A DNA stretch of 64,000 nt from NCBI RefSeq assembly GCF_902459465.1, contig NC_047081.1:9453883-9517882 (forward strand). Direction: 5' to 3'. The notes under the pieces were generated by a model. The model ran no database searches and had not been told where the DNA came from. It worked only from the letters and a program-made list of their open reading frames with translations. The stretch comes from Asterias rubens. Its lineage: Eukaryota; Echinodermata; Asteroidea; Forcipulatida; Asteriidae. The stretch's first letter is position 1. The number at the start of each line of letters is the position of its first letter. Made by a program: the position numbers and the translations under genes. Shown in pieces: positions 10,200 to 23,300 of this stretch.

Positions 10200-13100
10200 A
10201 TGTCGTTTTCTCGGCATTGGTTTGCGATGTGTGTTTTGGTCCTGAGTATTGTTGGCGGTTCATGGACGCTTGATGACGGCAGAGCGAACGAGCTTGACGA
10301 GGATCCACAAATGATTCGATTAAAGGTAAATAATCGTTGTACTCAGTCAGTTTTAAGTACCTCTAAGTGCTTCAAATCCAGACGTGATTCCATTAACCTA
10401 GGAAATCTGACCCCTACAGCACGTTTAAAATTTAGGTATAGCCTGCCGCATGGTCGCCGCATGCATGAAAAACTCCCGAAAAACTGTATGTTTAGAAAGC
10501 CACTCCGGCGTTTTCATACAGTAAAATTTTCTGCAGGTTCAAAGGGTTCAGTTAGGGAAATTCGTCAGTTTCTCATGTGATTTATTAGTTTTTTACCTGG
10601 TGAACAAATGTTGTATTGATAACTAATAGCGCATTGATATCTTGTGTTTTCCTTTCTCGAATACTCTCAATCTGGTTGCGATAAAAGCCGACGCCTGACG
10701 ACAATTTTTTTGTCAATCCATTCAATACTATATCTGACCCAGTGTAACCTTATTCTGACCCTGTTGTTTCAAAATTTAAATGTAACATAATGATGTAAAC
10801 ATTTAGTCTGTTCGAAATCTGACTCTTGATGTAGCATAGGCCAACATGGACAAGCTAAGTTAAAGTTTTTCTTAATAATTTCTTAATGTCCCAATAATTG
10901 AATCTATCATGTTTACTGTATGGTTTGCATACTTGCAATAGAATTCCTAGAGATAAGTACAATATTTACTGATACATTCATCATTTAGCAGATGAACAGA
11001 TGTATTTACTTGCACATATCTCTAGTTTTGTTGGCACCCACTGGGCACACAAGCCGTCCACCGTCGGCAGCCGCACCCATGTCTAGATGCTGAATTAGCT
11101 TTGACAAGAAGCTGGAAAGATGTACATGTAGGAATGTAGATGTACCTTCAACAATGAAATATCTAATTATATCAGTGATAAGTCCAAAGTAAATCAAGGA
11201 TAATTTGTCATTTTTCAATAGAGCTATCTCGAAAGAAACGGCTACATGACGCAGTCCGTTTTGGGAACACCTGAAGATTACGACGCCCAGCAGAACCTGG
11301 CCGAAGCAATTGCAGACCTGCAGAACATGCTTGGGCTGGACCCTACTGGTAAGAAACAACTTTGAATCGCAAAGCACTACCATCACTCTATCGTTCACTG
11401 TTGGTACCCAACATATCATGGATACGATGTGTCCCACGAGTTAACTGACATTCGTTCACACGGCACATTCCCGGGTTAGAATTGACCCGGAATCCGTTGT
11501 GGGTCAGACCCATTTCTTGGTTAGTATGACCCAGAATCTGTGTCTAGATAACTCAGAAGTTGGTCAAACTTACACATAATTTGAGAGAAGATCCCCTTTT
11601 TTTAACCAGCTTCCGGGTAAGCCTGACCTCAAAACGGATCAAAGCCATTTTGAAAGTGAAGTTTACTTTCCACATTTGTGTCGTTATCATGGTAGAGCAC
11701 CTTGTTTCTTTAAAATAACCGGAAATTTCAAATGCAACAAAGAACAAGTGAGGACTGAAAATTGACGGAAAGAAGGTAGAGGGGTACTGGAGGACTTGTT
11801 TTACCCAAGAGGTCACTGGAAATTCAAAATACATAATGGGAAGGGGGGTGCAAAGTAATTAATTGGAGAACGAAACAGACTGAAAACGGGAAATCTGCGT
11901 AAATGACAACAAATTTGTCCATTATGTTCCTTCTTTAATGTTCACGGCAGTGTTTGAATTGTCTGGATTCTCAGGCAACGCGTCTTCAGCATTTAGTAAA
12001 CGTATCTGCCAACATTTATTCATAACTTATGACTTCTTACTCAGGTAAGCTGGATGAATGACAAAAATGTGTTCATCGTGTTCCTTCGTAGATGTTCAGA
12101 CCAGGGTATAAATGACCTGGAACGCCCTATCAGTGTGTTTTTCGCACATTTTATTTGCCAATTATTTATTCGTAATTTCTATCTTTTTTTTTTTAGGCGA
12201 GGTTGATGAGATGTTGATGGCGGCCATTGATATGCCTCGATGTGGAATGCCAGACAACGTCCCGGAAGACTACCGCGTCTCTTCAGTCAAGTACGGATCA
12301 CCAGAGCTTACGTACCGTATCGACAGCTTCACTCCAGACATGGCACAAGAAGATGTACGGATGATTCTAAGGAGTGCTTTACAGGTGAGTGTAACATGTA
12401 AATATGTGTAAACGGTGTCAGGACACTTCGTACCTTGGACATTCGTACCTTCCTACAATACACTTCGTACCTTCTCACGAGTCACTTCGTACCTTCTCAC
12501 GAGACACTTCCTACCTTCGTACTAATTCGGGATTTTTGCATCGGTTTGCATCCATACCACTCTTTCAGAGTGAAACACGGGTACTTTCAACTCGATTTAG
12601 AGTGAAGTTCGTTCCAGACGAAAGAGTTACAGACTGACTTCCCGAAATTACTCAGAAGTACACAACTGTTTGCTCGACATGTTGTTATTGAAAAAAAAAC
12701 AATTTCAGGTCCTACCAATATTATAATAATCAGTTTCTGGCGCCTGAATTCACAAAAAAAAAATAATAATAATTCAGTTTCTACAATAAATGTCCTTGTA
12801 CGACTGTACACGCATTACCTGACTGATTTTTTCGTTGATGTATTTTAGTGTTTTTTAACTAAAAAATCATGTCATTCAGCCTGCTGTCTACGAACATGAT
12901 TCTTATTTAAATAAATCAAATCAAAAACAAAATATTTATATATATTTTTGTTTAGGTATGGTCTGACGTCTCCCAGCTTACCTTCACCGAGGTATTCGGC
13001 CTGGCACGGGCAGATATAGCCATCTCATTCGCGGCAGGACAACACGGGGACGTGGCCAGTTTTGACGGCCCAGGCGGCGTTCTGGCGCACGCCTTCTTGC

Positions 13101-16100
13101 CACGGAACAGCAACACACACTTTGACGAGGATGAAAGATGGACCATGGGAACACCTGCAGGTAGATTTTGTTTATTAAGCCCAGCTTTCCATGAATCTAA
13201 TTTTCATGACAAACAGGTTACATGTACTTATTTCCATGATAGCCCGAAAACTTTAAGATTGAAATTCACTCAGACCAATCGATAGACACTTTCGACAACT
13301 TCAGATGATTCATTGTCCACAAATTTAACCAATTCATTTCTAAGTTTCAAAGAAAGTAACGCCAATGTAATCTCACATTATTTCAATGTTATTTGATAAA
13401 GCATACATTTTGAGATAATGCGTATAATGCATTGTAACACCATGTAAGCGCAGTTTCAACTCGCAATCTTTAATAAGAGCGAACTATAGTAAACAACAAC
13501 TTTTGCAGATCGCGATCGATATCTAAACTAGGTAAATAAATCAAAAGATGCAGTCAGTGGTAGCTGTGATCATGCTCTGATGTATTCGGGGTACTGCCGA
13601 GTAAACATATGCAGTTATATTACCTTTTTTAAATGCGTTTCGTCCAATAACAAACTATGGTTTTCTTTCTTGTAGGAATAAACTTGTTTCAGGTCGCTGC
13701 TCACGAGTTCGGCCACGCCCTTGGACTGTACCATTCGACTGACCTCTCAGCACTCATGTATCCTTACTACCGCGGGTACCAGGCTAATTTTCAACTCGGT
13801 GAAGATGACATTGAAGGGATCCAGAGTCTTTATGGAGGTGATTATTAATGATGACTTACCCCTCAGCGACAGACCGAAAACCATACAAACCTTACACCTT
13901 GTTGAGATAATACCCTTCCCTTTCCTTAAGAGATTACTATGGTTGGTGTTTTCCACACCTTTTTACATAGATATGTAGGTTCAACGCAAACCCCATTATT
14001 TATTTTCCTATTCCCCTTTTTCGTAAATTCTTGCATGCAAGATGCATCATATCTGGCTTTGAAAAGCTCCAAAACTACTTAAAGCACTGCGTCTTATCGA
14101 ACGGTGCAAGGAGGGCCATGAGTTCATTTTATTTTTGTAAGAAAGTGTGCGGCATGTATTTATGTGCATGTTTGCGAAAAATTATTGCTAAATATTGTGA
14201 ATGGTCCCTACTCCTAACAAATCCTCCAAACAAGTTTTAACGCCCCAAAGCGCCCAATCCAAAGCTACTTGCCCATTTTGTTTATTCGAATGTTCGTTTA
14301 AATGTTTAAATTAATCACACAACTCAAATTTTGTTATTTTATTCTCATTTTAGCGAAACAGACACCTGGTGGTGGTGGCAACGGCGGCGGGGACGGTGGA
14401 AATGGTGGTAAGTTGCTCTATTGTTTATAAGATCTTAACATTTAAATGCTTTCTCCAGAAGACGACCAGAGCGTACTGATCGAAACGTCAAGTTGAAACC
14501 AACGGTTATTTTCAGAACCACCGCAACTCATTTAGAGATTATTATTTATACATGGTGTTACCGCAAACCTTTCTACATATCCACAATGCACAGTTTAAAA
14601 TCAACCCATTTAAACATTTAAGATCTGAAGCCTTTTGTTATGAAGGGTGTTTTTTTCCTTTCATTTTTCTCTCATGCAAATTCGAAGACCAATATTGTGC
14701 ACTGGTCTTTTTGGCAACCAAATTTGTCTGGTGCATTTACGTTTATCCTCCTTGCTGTAGCCGGTTTGCTTTACTCCATAGTGGCCGTTTGTCGTGATAT
14801 TTCATAGAAGTACAGTTTTGAAATTGAAATGGATTTTTAACAATCTTACATGTACTTTATTTCCTCAGTGACAACACAAGGCACACTAACGACCCAAGGC
14901 GCACTAACAACATCAGGAGCAGTGACTTCACAAGCAGCAGTTACAACAAAAGCCGCAATGACGACCCAGGGAGCTGTGACGACCCAAACTCCGCAGACTC
15001 CGACCAGCCAACCGCCACCTCCATCCGGAGCCTGCCGTAGAAACGGTACTTTTGACGCCGTGGTCAACACGAAAGATGGCCGCACGTTCGGTTTTATCGG
15101 TGAGTAGCATTTTAACGTCGTACTAGTCGCATTCATACCTCAATTTGGTAATACACAAAATTGGTTTCGTTTTTGATGAGCCAAATCGTTGATGATGTGA
15201 TGACCTGACCCCGGTTATTGGTATGGACCATGCGGACCCTTTTCCCACTCTACTTCGATGTGAAATTTGCATCGATGATAAAGCATATTCATTTTCGGTG
15301 TTAATTTTGAATGTACTAAAGTTTTTGTTTTCCAATTGGTAGGTGCATTCGTCTGGCGTTTAGACGTCTACCCACGAACTTACTCAAGAATCAGAGCCAC
15401 CTGGCCAAGTCTGCCCAACAACATCAAATCTGCGATCACGGAGGGAAACACTACTTATATTATAAAGGTAATCCATGACATTACTTTCAAACGCCCTTTT
15501 CGAAACCACGGCTTCACCTTTAGATTCGGCTTCAGACTCCGCCCTCTTGTCTGAAGCCTAAAAGAGTAAAGCCACCCTTTTTAAAGTTCAGATGAGACTC
15601 AAGGGAGCGAGACAAGGGATTCATCATATCATCAGAGTGATCTCATTCTTAGCTCTTTCCTTTCCAAACCTAGAACCCCGCATTCTAGAATTTTACATCG
15701 CATGGATAAGTACCAGTGAATTTATTGCGTCAACGAGATGACCAATGGCTGCTCACCATATAAAGCCGAACGCGATTGTCTGCCATTTGTCGAGACTGAC
15801 TTTAACATTTTTTTATCATGTTTGATTTCAGGGATGCTATGCCTGGCAGTACGAGGATCAAGTCTACATGGGTCGAGTTCACGTCAGATCCAAGTGGCCA
15901 GCACTCCCTTGCAATGTCAATGCCGGTTACGTCTCACTAGACAGCTACACTTACTTCTACAAAGGTGAATATTTTCCACAATTTACTGACGTTATTATAA
16001 ACTTTTCCAAGGGGAGATTTTGGAACGCTGAGTATGTGCCAAGTACTGAGACCAATTGTTTTTACCTTGTAAGTCTGCTGCCTGCCACCTTGTGCCTCAA

Positions 16101-16869
16101 AAGTTCACCTTTAATTATGGACGGTTTTGGCATGGCGCGTATTGCGTATTGGCGCGTATTGCGGTTTCTTCAAAATGAGGGGACTCAACTTACACTCGAT
16201 CGAATTTTTGAAACCCCTTCTCACATCTTTGCTGTACTTTCTGTTCTTAATTTTGATTGATTTGTATGATTTTCCTTTATACGTTGATGTGGAGTTGAAA
16301 CTAATGCGAATCTGAAATGAAAGCAATGTTTTTGCCGAGTGGTTAGCTGTAGTATAAGCTACACTAAACATTCGTGAGCGGGAAAAGTGATTAGCAGATT
16401 CACGATTGATTCGAAGATGAGTAAATAAGACCCTTGCATTCCTTTCAATCTCTGTTTGCTTTGCTCGTTTGCATATCATGTATTTTCACCATAGCTTGAA
16501 TGATGGACTAAACAATGAGCGGTGACACTCTGAGATCGTCAGTACCAAGACTATCCATTTTGTTCACTTTTATTCATTATTGTATATCTTTCTTCTTCAC
16601 CAGGTCAATTTGTTTACCGTTACCGAGACAACAGCTTCATGTTCCGGCGAAGAATCCGCTCGCTGAACTACGGGGGTCTGCCAAGCCGCAACTTTCGGGT
16701 GACTGCCATCAACCCCAACCTCAACGAAGACGGACAGGTCGTCAGTGCTTTCGTCTTCTCGGGGAATATCTACTACCTCTTCGACGATGCCGAGAAGCGG
16801 TTCGTTTATCCCGATGACTACCCAAGACATGTGGCGAATTACATTCTGCCCGCGTGCGGTAATTTATGA
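10200..16869 (+). CDS. MMP-A: secreted matrix metalloproteinase, Thr-rich hinge (10 exons)
   Basis: Zinc endopeptidase of the extracellular matrix (family M10A), 538 aa. Exons: 10200-10325, 11222-11348, 12197-12384, 12956-13160, 13676-13837, 14354-14407, 14869-15099, 15343-15467, 15832-15964, 16604-16869. All junctions are GT-AG and the phases are consistent. In order: signal peptide (1 to about 23), propeptide, cysteine switch PRCGMPD with Cys100, catalytic domain with [11 protein letters not shown] (His225, Glu226, His229, His235) and Met-turn Met243, a Gly-rich exon (270-287), a Thr/Gln-rich hinge of TTQGA-like repeats (288-337) probably O-glycosylated, and four hemopexin repeats closed by Cys343 and Cys535. 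Unlike its neighbours it has no furin-type basic site after the switch and ends three residues after Cys535, with no anchor tail. It would therefore be secreted as a zymogen needing another protease. The other three MMPs face it. Confidence 0.9.
12414..12545 (+). mobile_element. F4 foldback-type repeat, one arm, in MMP-A intron 3
   Basis: Tandem CACTTCGTACCTTCTCACGA-like units followed by AATTCGGGATTT and GCATCGGTT. This matches one arm of the larger F4 element at 27831-28477 almost base for base. It starts about 30 bp after the exon 3 donor. Confidence 0.78.
14450..14580 (+). repeat. P-repeat hairpin fragment in MMP-A intron 6
   Basis: Contains GACGACCAGAGCGTACTGAT followed by CGAAACGTC and then GTGTTACCGCAAAC. 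The same block recurs at 19490-19625, 24430-24570, 33455-33535 and 60030-60180, so it is a dispersed element. The hairpin followed by GAAACGTC recalls ends of Penelope-like retroelements; that link is inference. Confidence 0.55.
15488..15560. mobile_element. F6 foldback fragment beside MMP-A exon 8
   Basis: CCCTTTTCGAAACCACGGCT and following GGCTTC/GATTCGGCTTC units match the family at 51768-51805 and 52312-52452. It begins about 20 bp after the exon 8 donor. Confidence 0.65.
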
Positions 16870-17505
16870 TGATTGTAGACATTTTAATTGATTTGTAAAG
16901 TTTGGATTTGCAAATTGTTTGCCAGTTTAGATTTTAAGTTAATGATAAGTGCGGTTTTTTACTAACTGCAGCTGTGGAGGCAAATGTTAAGGCTGGACCT
17001 ATAGGTTGTCTAAAACTCATGAAAATGCAAACAATTATTTCTAATTTTGTAATTGTAAATGTCTTTCTCCTTTTTAAGTTAATTAAGGCATTACCTCCGA
17101 GACGTGAAAATAATTTCCAATAGGCGGCAAATGACGCATTATTTGGTGCCATGGTAGCAAGGCAGGTCCTTGAGTTTTAACTGTATACATGTACATCTAA
17201 TCGCAGTGAATTATTTTGTATTTCATGTCCATTGTAATGGACTCATTTCAAATTTGAAGAATCATTTCAAGTTTTCCCGTTTACAAACAAAGCGAGATAC
17301 ATGTAGATTATAGACTTGCGTCTTCTGGTAATTTGGTTTTAAACTCACTGACATTTTTGTTGTTAAATATACAACTTTTAGTTTTACTTATTATTTAAGT
17401 TATTTTGCTAATGTTTGTATTGATGATTTTTCCTAATTTAATTTTTTCACCAGTAATAACGTTTTATCCTAACGTTTTCGTAAGTCTTACTTCCTGGAGA
17501 AGATC

Positions 17506-17511
17506 AATAAA
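17506..17511 (+). terminator. Candidate polyadenylation signal of MMP-A
   Basis: AATAAA about 640 nt downstream of the MMP-A stop codon, within AT-rich sequence and ahead of a T1 element. It is the first good AATAAA after the stop that I noticed. Confidence 0.45.
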
Positions 17512-17600
17512 AGACCGATTTTTGTTATAAAAGAAAGAAAGTTTCACTCTATTTCATTGTGTCTACATATCCTAGTTATTTTATGCCTTATTTGTACCTT

Positions 17601-17798
17601 TTAAAGGCAGTGGATACTATTGGTAATTACTCGTTCTTGGTGACGAGTAATTGGGAATGTTTTTTCTTTCATTATCTCGCAAGTTCGATAGCCGTTGAGC
17701 TCAAATTTTCACAGGTTTGTTATTGTATGCATATGTTGAGATACACCAACTGTGAAGGCTAGTCTTTGACAATTACCAATAGTGTCCACTGCCTTTAA
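17601..17798. mobile_element. T1 MITE, internally deleted
   Basis: TTAA then AGGCAGTGGATACTATTGG; the right end GTGTCCACTGCCTTTAA is intact. The centre, including the palindrome, is missing, leaving about 198 bp. Confidence 0.82.
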
Positions 17799-18049
17799 TT
17801 AAGACAAATATCTGCGCGTAAATACTGCGGACATTGGCTTTGGTTAAAGATTAATTACACGGCTTCACACGGTCCAATTGCGTTAAAAGCTTTAAAGGAG
17901 AAAAAGGAATGTTTGCATGTAGCCTGTTTCAGTCAATACCTGCAGGACTATATTACGTGCTTTCCAGGTTTTTGTGCTTTGCCCAACTTTATGAAATTAA
18001 GCCCTGGCTGTTGTGCGTGGGTGGGTTTCACAAGGAGTTAAGACCACAG

Positions 18050-18480
18050 AGTTACAATGTACATGTATACAAATGTACATGTATACATGTATAAAAACTA
18101 GAGCGCGCACTGGCCTATATATGTAGACCTTTCTTTTGCAACGTCACAGCCCGAGTTTTTGCCAACCCAGATTGGAAAACTATTGAAAGCCGTAAGTACA
18201 AATTAAGAAAAGGTCGCTATTTTTGGTAACAATGTAACCAAATTTGTTGATTTTGTTTAAAATAAAACAACTAATTATAAGAGATATTTTGTTTAATTGA
18301 AAGTTTGCAGAAAGTGTTGAATTTTGTTAAAACATTTGTTAATACGATTGAATGGATTACTAACATTCGGCCGATCATGCCAACCAAGGCGGTTTATTTA
18401 TCAACAAAAGAAAGGTCTATACGTTTTTAATACATGTACATGTACATGTAGATTGTACAATGTACAATGTACATGTATCT
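18050..18480. repeat. TACATG-type simple repeats
   Basis: Runs of TACATGTA/TATACATGTA at 18057-18091 and 18430-18478, each self-complementary and able to form hairpins. Isolated ACATGTACATGT copies recur elsewhere (19224, 19920, 45358). Confidence 0.75.
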
Positions 18481-18502
18481 CCCATGACTAGTCCTGCATG
18501 CA

Positions 18503-18652
18503 GCTAAGAGCAAGTTCGAGTGAGGCACTATAGTCGACTATAGTCGACCATTGGTTGATTTTGCCTGGTACCCCAGATGTGTTGAATGCATAGGTAACCA
18601 TGGAACATTGACCAGTGGTTGACAAAATGGTCGCCACCCGAACTTGCTAAAA
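18503..18652. mobile_element. F3 foldback element
   Basis: Starts near CAAGTTCGAGTGAGG and ends near CCACCCGAACTTGC, with GACTATAGTCGACCAT inside. Relatives lie at 23393-23485, 48040-48184 and a fragment at about 46196-46271. Non-coding. Confidence 0.7.
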
Positions 18653-18697
18653 AAAGCATAGGAACGTCACCACCGCATGAAGGCCGCCTCTAGGGAC

Positions 18698-18912
18698 TAC
18701 TCTAAATATAAGAGTACAAAACACCACTCTTTACTTTTCGAGCTGTCCCTCATATTCTCTTCAAAAAGAGTGGTGGTTAATTCACTCTTTTAGAGGGGTT
18801 TTACTCCAGGACAGGGCGGTAAAAACACTCAAAAAGATGCAAACTTAAACCTAAAAGAGTGGAAGACCGCTCGAAAAAGAGTTGTCCTTCATATGGCTCT
18901 TCAAAGAGTGCT
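18698..18912. mobile_element. T6 MITE, uninterrupted copy
   Basis: ACCACTCTTTACTTTTCGAG, then a hairpin AAAAAGAGTGGTGG, then TTTTACTCCAGGACAG and ACTCAAAAAGATGCAAAC. It aligns with 59043-59512 and shows the empty site of the insertion found there. Confidence 0.75.
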
Positions 18913-19489
18913 TATACAGGTGTACTTGGTTTGTCTAAGCTTTCCAATGTAAAAGGGCATATTGTGTCCCTATTTCCAGAGGGTAATATTACTGGTCAGA
19001 ATTTGATCTGGTTCCCGTGCGTGGTCATTGTGACTTCTGCCCATCCGGGTCAGTGTGGCCCGGAATAATTGTATGCACATTTATTGATGAGCTTTAGTTT
19101 AAGTTTGGGGCAGTAGCAAACAACTACATGTAGAGGCTTAGAGCATTGCGGACAGCATGCAAGAGAAACATTAATAAGTATTAAAAAACGGCCACCCCCG
19201 CCCGGGATTTTTTTTTTTTTTTTACATGTACATGTACACACAAAAAGAGGAAGAGAAGTGTTACGTCAGAAAATATGTTGTTCGACTTTGTATTTTTAAT
19301 TAACACATTTCTTTTTTACATCTAAGTACATTATAAAAATAAAATAACTACCAAGTGCTTTTAGTGACAAAATTAAAAACCAGATATATATCAAGCACAC
19401 AAATAAATATACAGGTACAGCCACGACGTTGGCAATTTAAAAAGGTGAAGTGCACATTAATAACAATCCTCACTGGGCGAGGTTTGCGG

Positions 19490-19625
19490 TAGCACCATGT
19501 GTAAATCTCTTTTAAATGGTGTTGGTTCTGCGGGAAGAACTGATGGTTGACAACTCTTATACGTTTTCTACTGAAGACGATCAATGCATACTAATCGAAA
19601 CGTAGAGTTATCAACCACCTATGTT
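19490..19625 (+). repeat. P-repeat hairpin fragment
   Basis: CTGAAGACGATCAATGCATA with CTAATCGAAACG follows, a decayed version of the P-repeat core. It lies downstream of MMP-B in the convergent region. Confidence 0.5.
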
Positions 19626-20377
19626 TCTCAGAAATGTTGAGATATCAGTGACCACCTATTTTTCTAACACAGTGCGCTACTGCAAAGATCACCTGATTTT
19701 GTTAATGGTGTGGACCGTCAATATATTATACCCTAAGTTACATTTAAGAGGCTCGCTGACTTTTGTATCATTAACAAAAATATATATACGACTACGGGCA
19801 TAACAAAAGCCAAGTCTTCTTTGGTATCTGTGATGACAATTTTTGCCTCTTTCAAGAAAATCTAATGACGTAAAGAGATCCAAAAAATATCCTGCAACTA
19901 TGAACACCCTAACAAGTCATATACATGTGTACATGTACAAGAATATTATTTTAACTCCAATCCATTGGACACAGTACATGTACCATGGTCAGCATTAAAA
20001 AGTACGCCTAAAAGTCACACATGAAATAATTTTAAATCAATAAAAGTGCAAAAATGTACTGGTAAACTTGGTGTTTGGCTCGTTCAAAATATTGTATTAA
20101 CATAAAAAGAATAAAAACTAATACTCTTTAAGACATAAAAGCCACACTGGTCTGGTATCGAAAAGTTTTTGAAAGGTAAATTTGTATAGGAACCAATTAA
20201 ACAATTCATATTGAACCGATTAATGAGGAAGTTAAATTGCCGCCAAGTTTGAATGAGCTGTATGGGTGGGTATGCTTGCGTATTGCTTCGGACAGTACAA
20301 CAAACTGCACAATGGTTTTCGAAACTAGTAGGTTAATCTTCGAAATGTTCGACATGTTTCCGTACCTAGCAAAGACA

Positions 20378-23300
20378 CTAATAATTAGACACGAAAATGA
20401 ACAACAGTGACGTCATCACAGCGACGACACTAGGCGCAATACAAGTCACACCATTGTCATCGTTGTCGTTGGACGACGGTGTCGCCTTCAAGGTGTTTGT
20501 ACATCCCTGCCAGTTGGTTGCAACGTCACGCGGGTACCCGGCGTCAACGTCAAAGTTTCTGTCGTTATAGCGATAGTAGTCTCCGCTCGAAGTCAGGAAA
20601 TAGGTTCGCGAGTTGATCCACTGTGTGGCGGCGCTCACTTGATTGCCGGGGATGTTCCAGACGCTGAGGGGACGCGGGTAACCGGTGTCGACGCGGCTGG
20701 AGAAGCGGTAGTATTCGTCACCTGCAAGATAAACATGACAAAAATGTGTTAATATAACAAAAATAACATTCTGTTCATTTATTATAGTGCACGTTCTAAT
20801 AGAATTTTGTTCAAATATATATGCTTGGGGAAAAAAGTATTCATAAAAATACAAGAAAATATACTATAAAACACTGGTAATGAAAGAAATTGCATTACTT
20901 TCGGTGCAGTCAGATACATTATAAGCCCTGTATTATCTGAGTGAGAAAGTATTTCTTTCCCCAAAACTACGTTTCTTCAGATGGGGCCGTTTCTCACAAT
21001 ATTTTATATTGTCAACAGCTCGATCTCCATTGCTCGTTTCCAAGTAAGTTTTGTATGCCAAGTATTTGAGTACTTAAAAATTGTGTCCAGTGCCTTTAAG
21101 TTCTATACATGTATTGGCACTTCGTTAAAACAAAGTTTGAAATGTATAGAACATATATGGCATTGTATGTAGAACAAAAGCTTTTGTAATAAACAGATAT
21201 GTTTTGGTAAAATAAAAGTACCTTTGATGAAGTAAATTCTGCCGTTTCCACTCCACACAAACGCAGCATCCAGATCGTCTGGTAGCCCGACCCAATTGTC
21301 CCCAATGTCACGTGGGTACCCTGCATCAGCTGCTTCATTGTTGAAACGCCAGTACTGACTCCCCTATGCAATCAACAACAATAATAATATTCTTTATCCC
21401 TAACGCAAATTTAACATATATTAATAATAGTAATTGTAATAAGTAATAATTGGTAATTTTTCCAAGAGCATATTTATTACGCCATAGCGGTGTGTGAATT
21501 TCCTATTATAATTATAACATATTAATAAAAAGATATTTATAAAGCACCTAATTGCCATAGTGGCCTCAAAGCGCTAAATACAAAGATAAAAAAGGTTAGT
21601 AGGACTTCAAACTTTGCATGGTGATAATACTATGTACAGAAAGTTTTGCGGTAACACCATTTACCGATAATCTCTAGCTGAATGAAATGGAATGGTTCTG
21701 AAAAGAACACTCGGAAAAAAAAGCAATTACTAAGTTACAACATAAAAAAACAAAGGGGTTTCAGAAGTGAAACATTTTAAAGGCAATTACAAAATGTGCA
21801 GGTTCAAGGCAGTTTTAACAAATCTGAAAATTCAATACAATTCTAAATTCAATACAATTATTATTCTACATTAACAGATAGAAGAAAACATAATTTAACT
21901 CAATTATATGCAAATATTGCCTTAAAAAATAATTGGTCTTCTATTATCCAAAATTTCTTAACTCCACTCATTGTTCTAATGATTAAAATACAACACTTAA
22001 TTTTGTTGGGACATGTTGATAGACAAAAGTCTTGCTGCCACGCTGTCCCCCAAAAGTCTCTCGCTAAATCACAACACTTACCTTGAAAAAATAAGTCCTC
22101 TGATTTCGGGGGTAGTACAGTGCAGCATCGATATCATTGGGCAGTCCGGCAAAGGTTGAAGCAATGGACTTGGGGAACCCATCTGCAATGGCGTTAGCGT
22201 TTTGCTCAACCTTCCATACGTCAGATCCTGAAAGAGAAACCAGTAATTCAATCAACATTTATTTCCATATTGGTGAAACAAGGGAGAATACTAAACAAAT
22301 TAAGGATGACTATGTTTCAGTCAAAGACAGTCAAGAGCATGTCTAGATTTTGTGTAATGAAAATGAAATGAGTTTTTGTTTGTATGTAATGGAAACGGAA
22401 CTGTTTTGAAATCTCTGACAAATTCAAAACGAAATGACAGCAAAAACACAATGCTAGCAAAAAACATCCATCTTACACTGTATGTGGTATCGAAAAGTTT
22501 TTGAATGGTAATATTTCAGAAAAAAAATTCCACCCTAAAATTTTGACCAGCCATACAGTGAATCGTGTACACATTTTTGTCCGATAGTGAAAGCCTCTAT
22601 TTTAACAGTAAACACATTTAAATGGCTTTAAATCAAAATCAAATTTTGACTGATAAACAAATGTTGGGGGATGCCATCAGCGACTCGAGGAACATCTCAA
22701 AATGGAATAGGATAGTCCGTGTTTACTTCACCCACCTTCAAAGATGTATGTACTTCTATCCTGGGTTGTGGCAACAGCATCAACGTTGCCGCTGCATCCT
22801 CCTGCGCTTGGTGTGACTGGGTTGGGGGGCATGGTTGCGTCTGGTATCCCGGAGTTGACACCTGCACGGATCAATTTGAAGAGGAAAATAAATATCTTAG
22901 AATAAACCCAGAAAGTATATGTATACTTGTTTATGAAGGCCACTTCATGGTGTGGGCTACAGGTTTTTTCCCTAATGTGCCGTTGCCATCTTCTCATATA
23001 AGGTTGAAACAGGGTTACCCCCTTTACAGTCCATACGGATGTTTTAGGTATCATCAATATTTTTAGATAAACTTCAAAATGTGTCAGTGAAGACTCTCAG
23101 GACTAGAACGACGAAAAGCCGTCTTTAAAGTAAAAGAAATCTCACCGTAATGGGCTTGAATGCCGGCAACATCGTCAGAATGGAGTTCAAAGTCCGGAAC
23201 ATATCCACGGTAGAAGGGCGCCATCAACGCCGCTTCGATGTTGGAATGCCCGAGACCCAAGCTGTGACCGAACTCGTGGGCAGCTACTTGGAAAAGATTG

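Larger units (their letters stand above)
16870..20377. other. 3.5-kb convergent intergenic region between MMP-A and MMP-B
   Basis: Holds the two 3' flanks. Seen inside: T1 (17601-17798), TACATG-type microsatellites (18050-18090; 18430-18478), F3 foldback (18503-18652), a T6 MITE (18698-18912), a T run (about 19207-19223) and a P-repeat (19490-19625). The remainder is AT-rich without supported exons. Confidence 0.6.

Noticed and set aside
11006-11437. 143-codon minus-strand frame
   Set aside because: Antisense to MMP-A exon 2, which has clear splice sites and propeptide homology on the plus strand.
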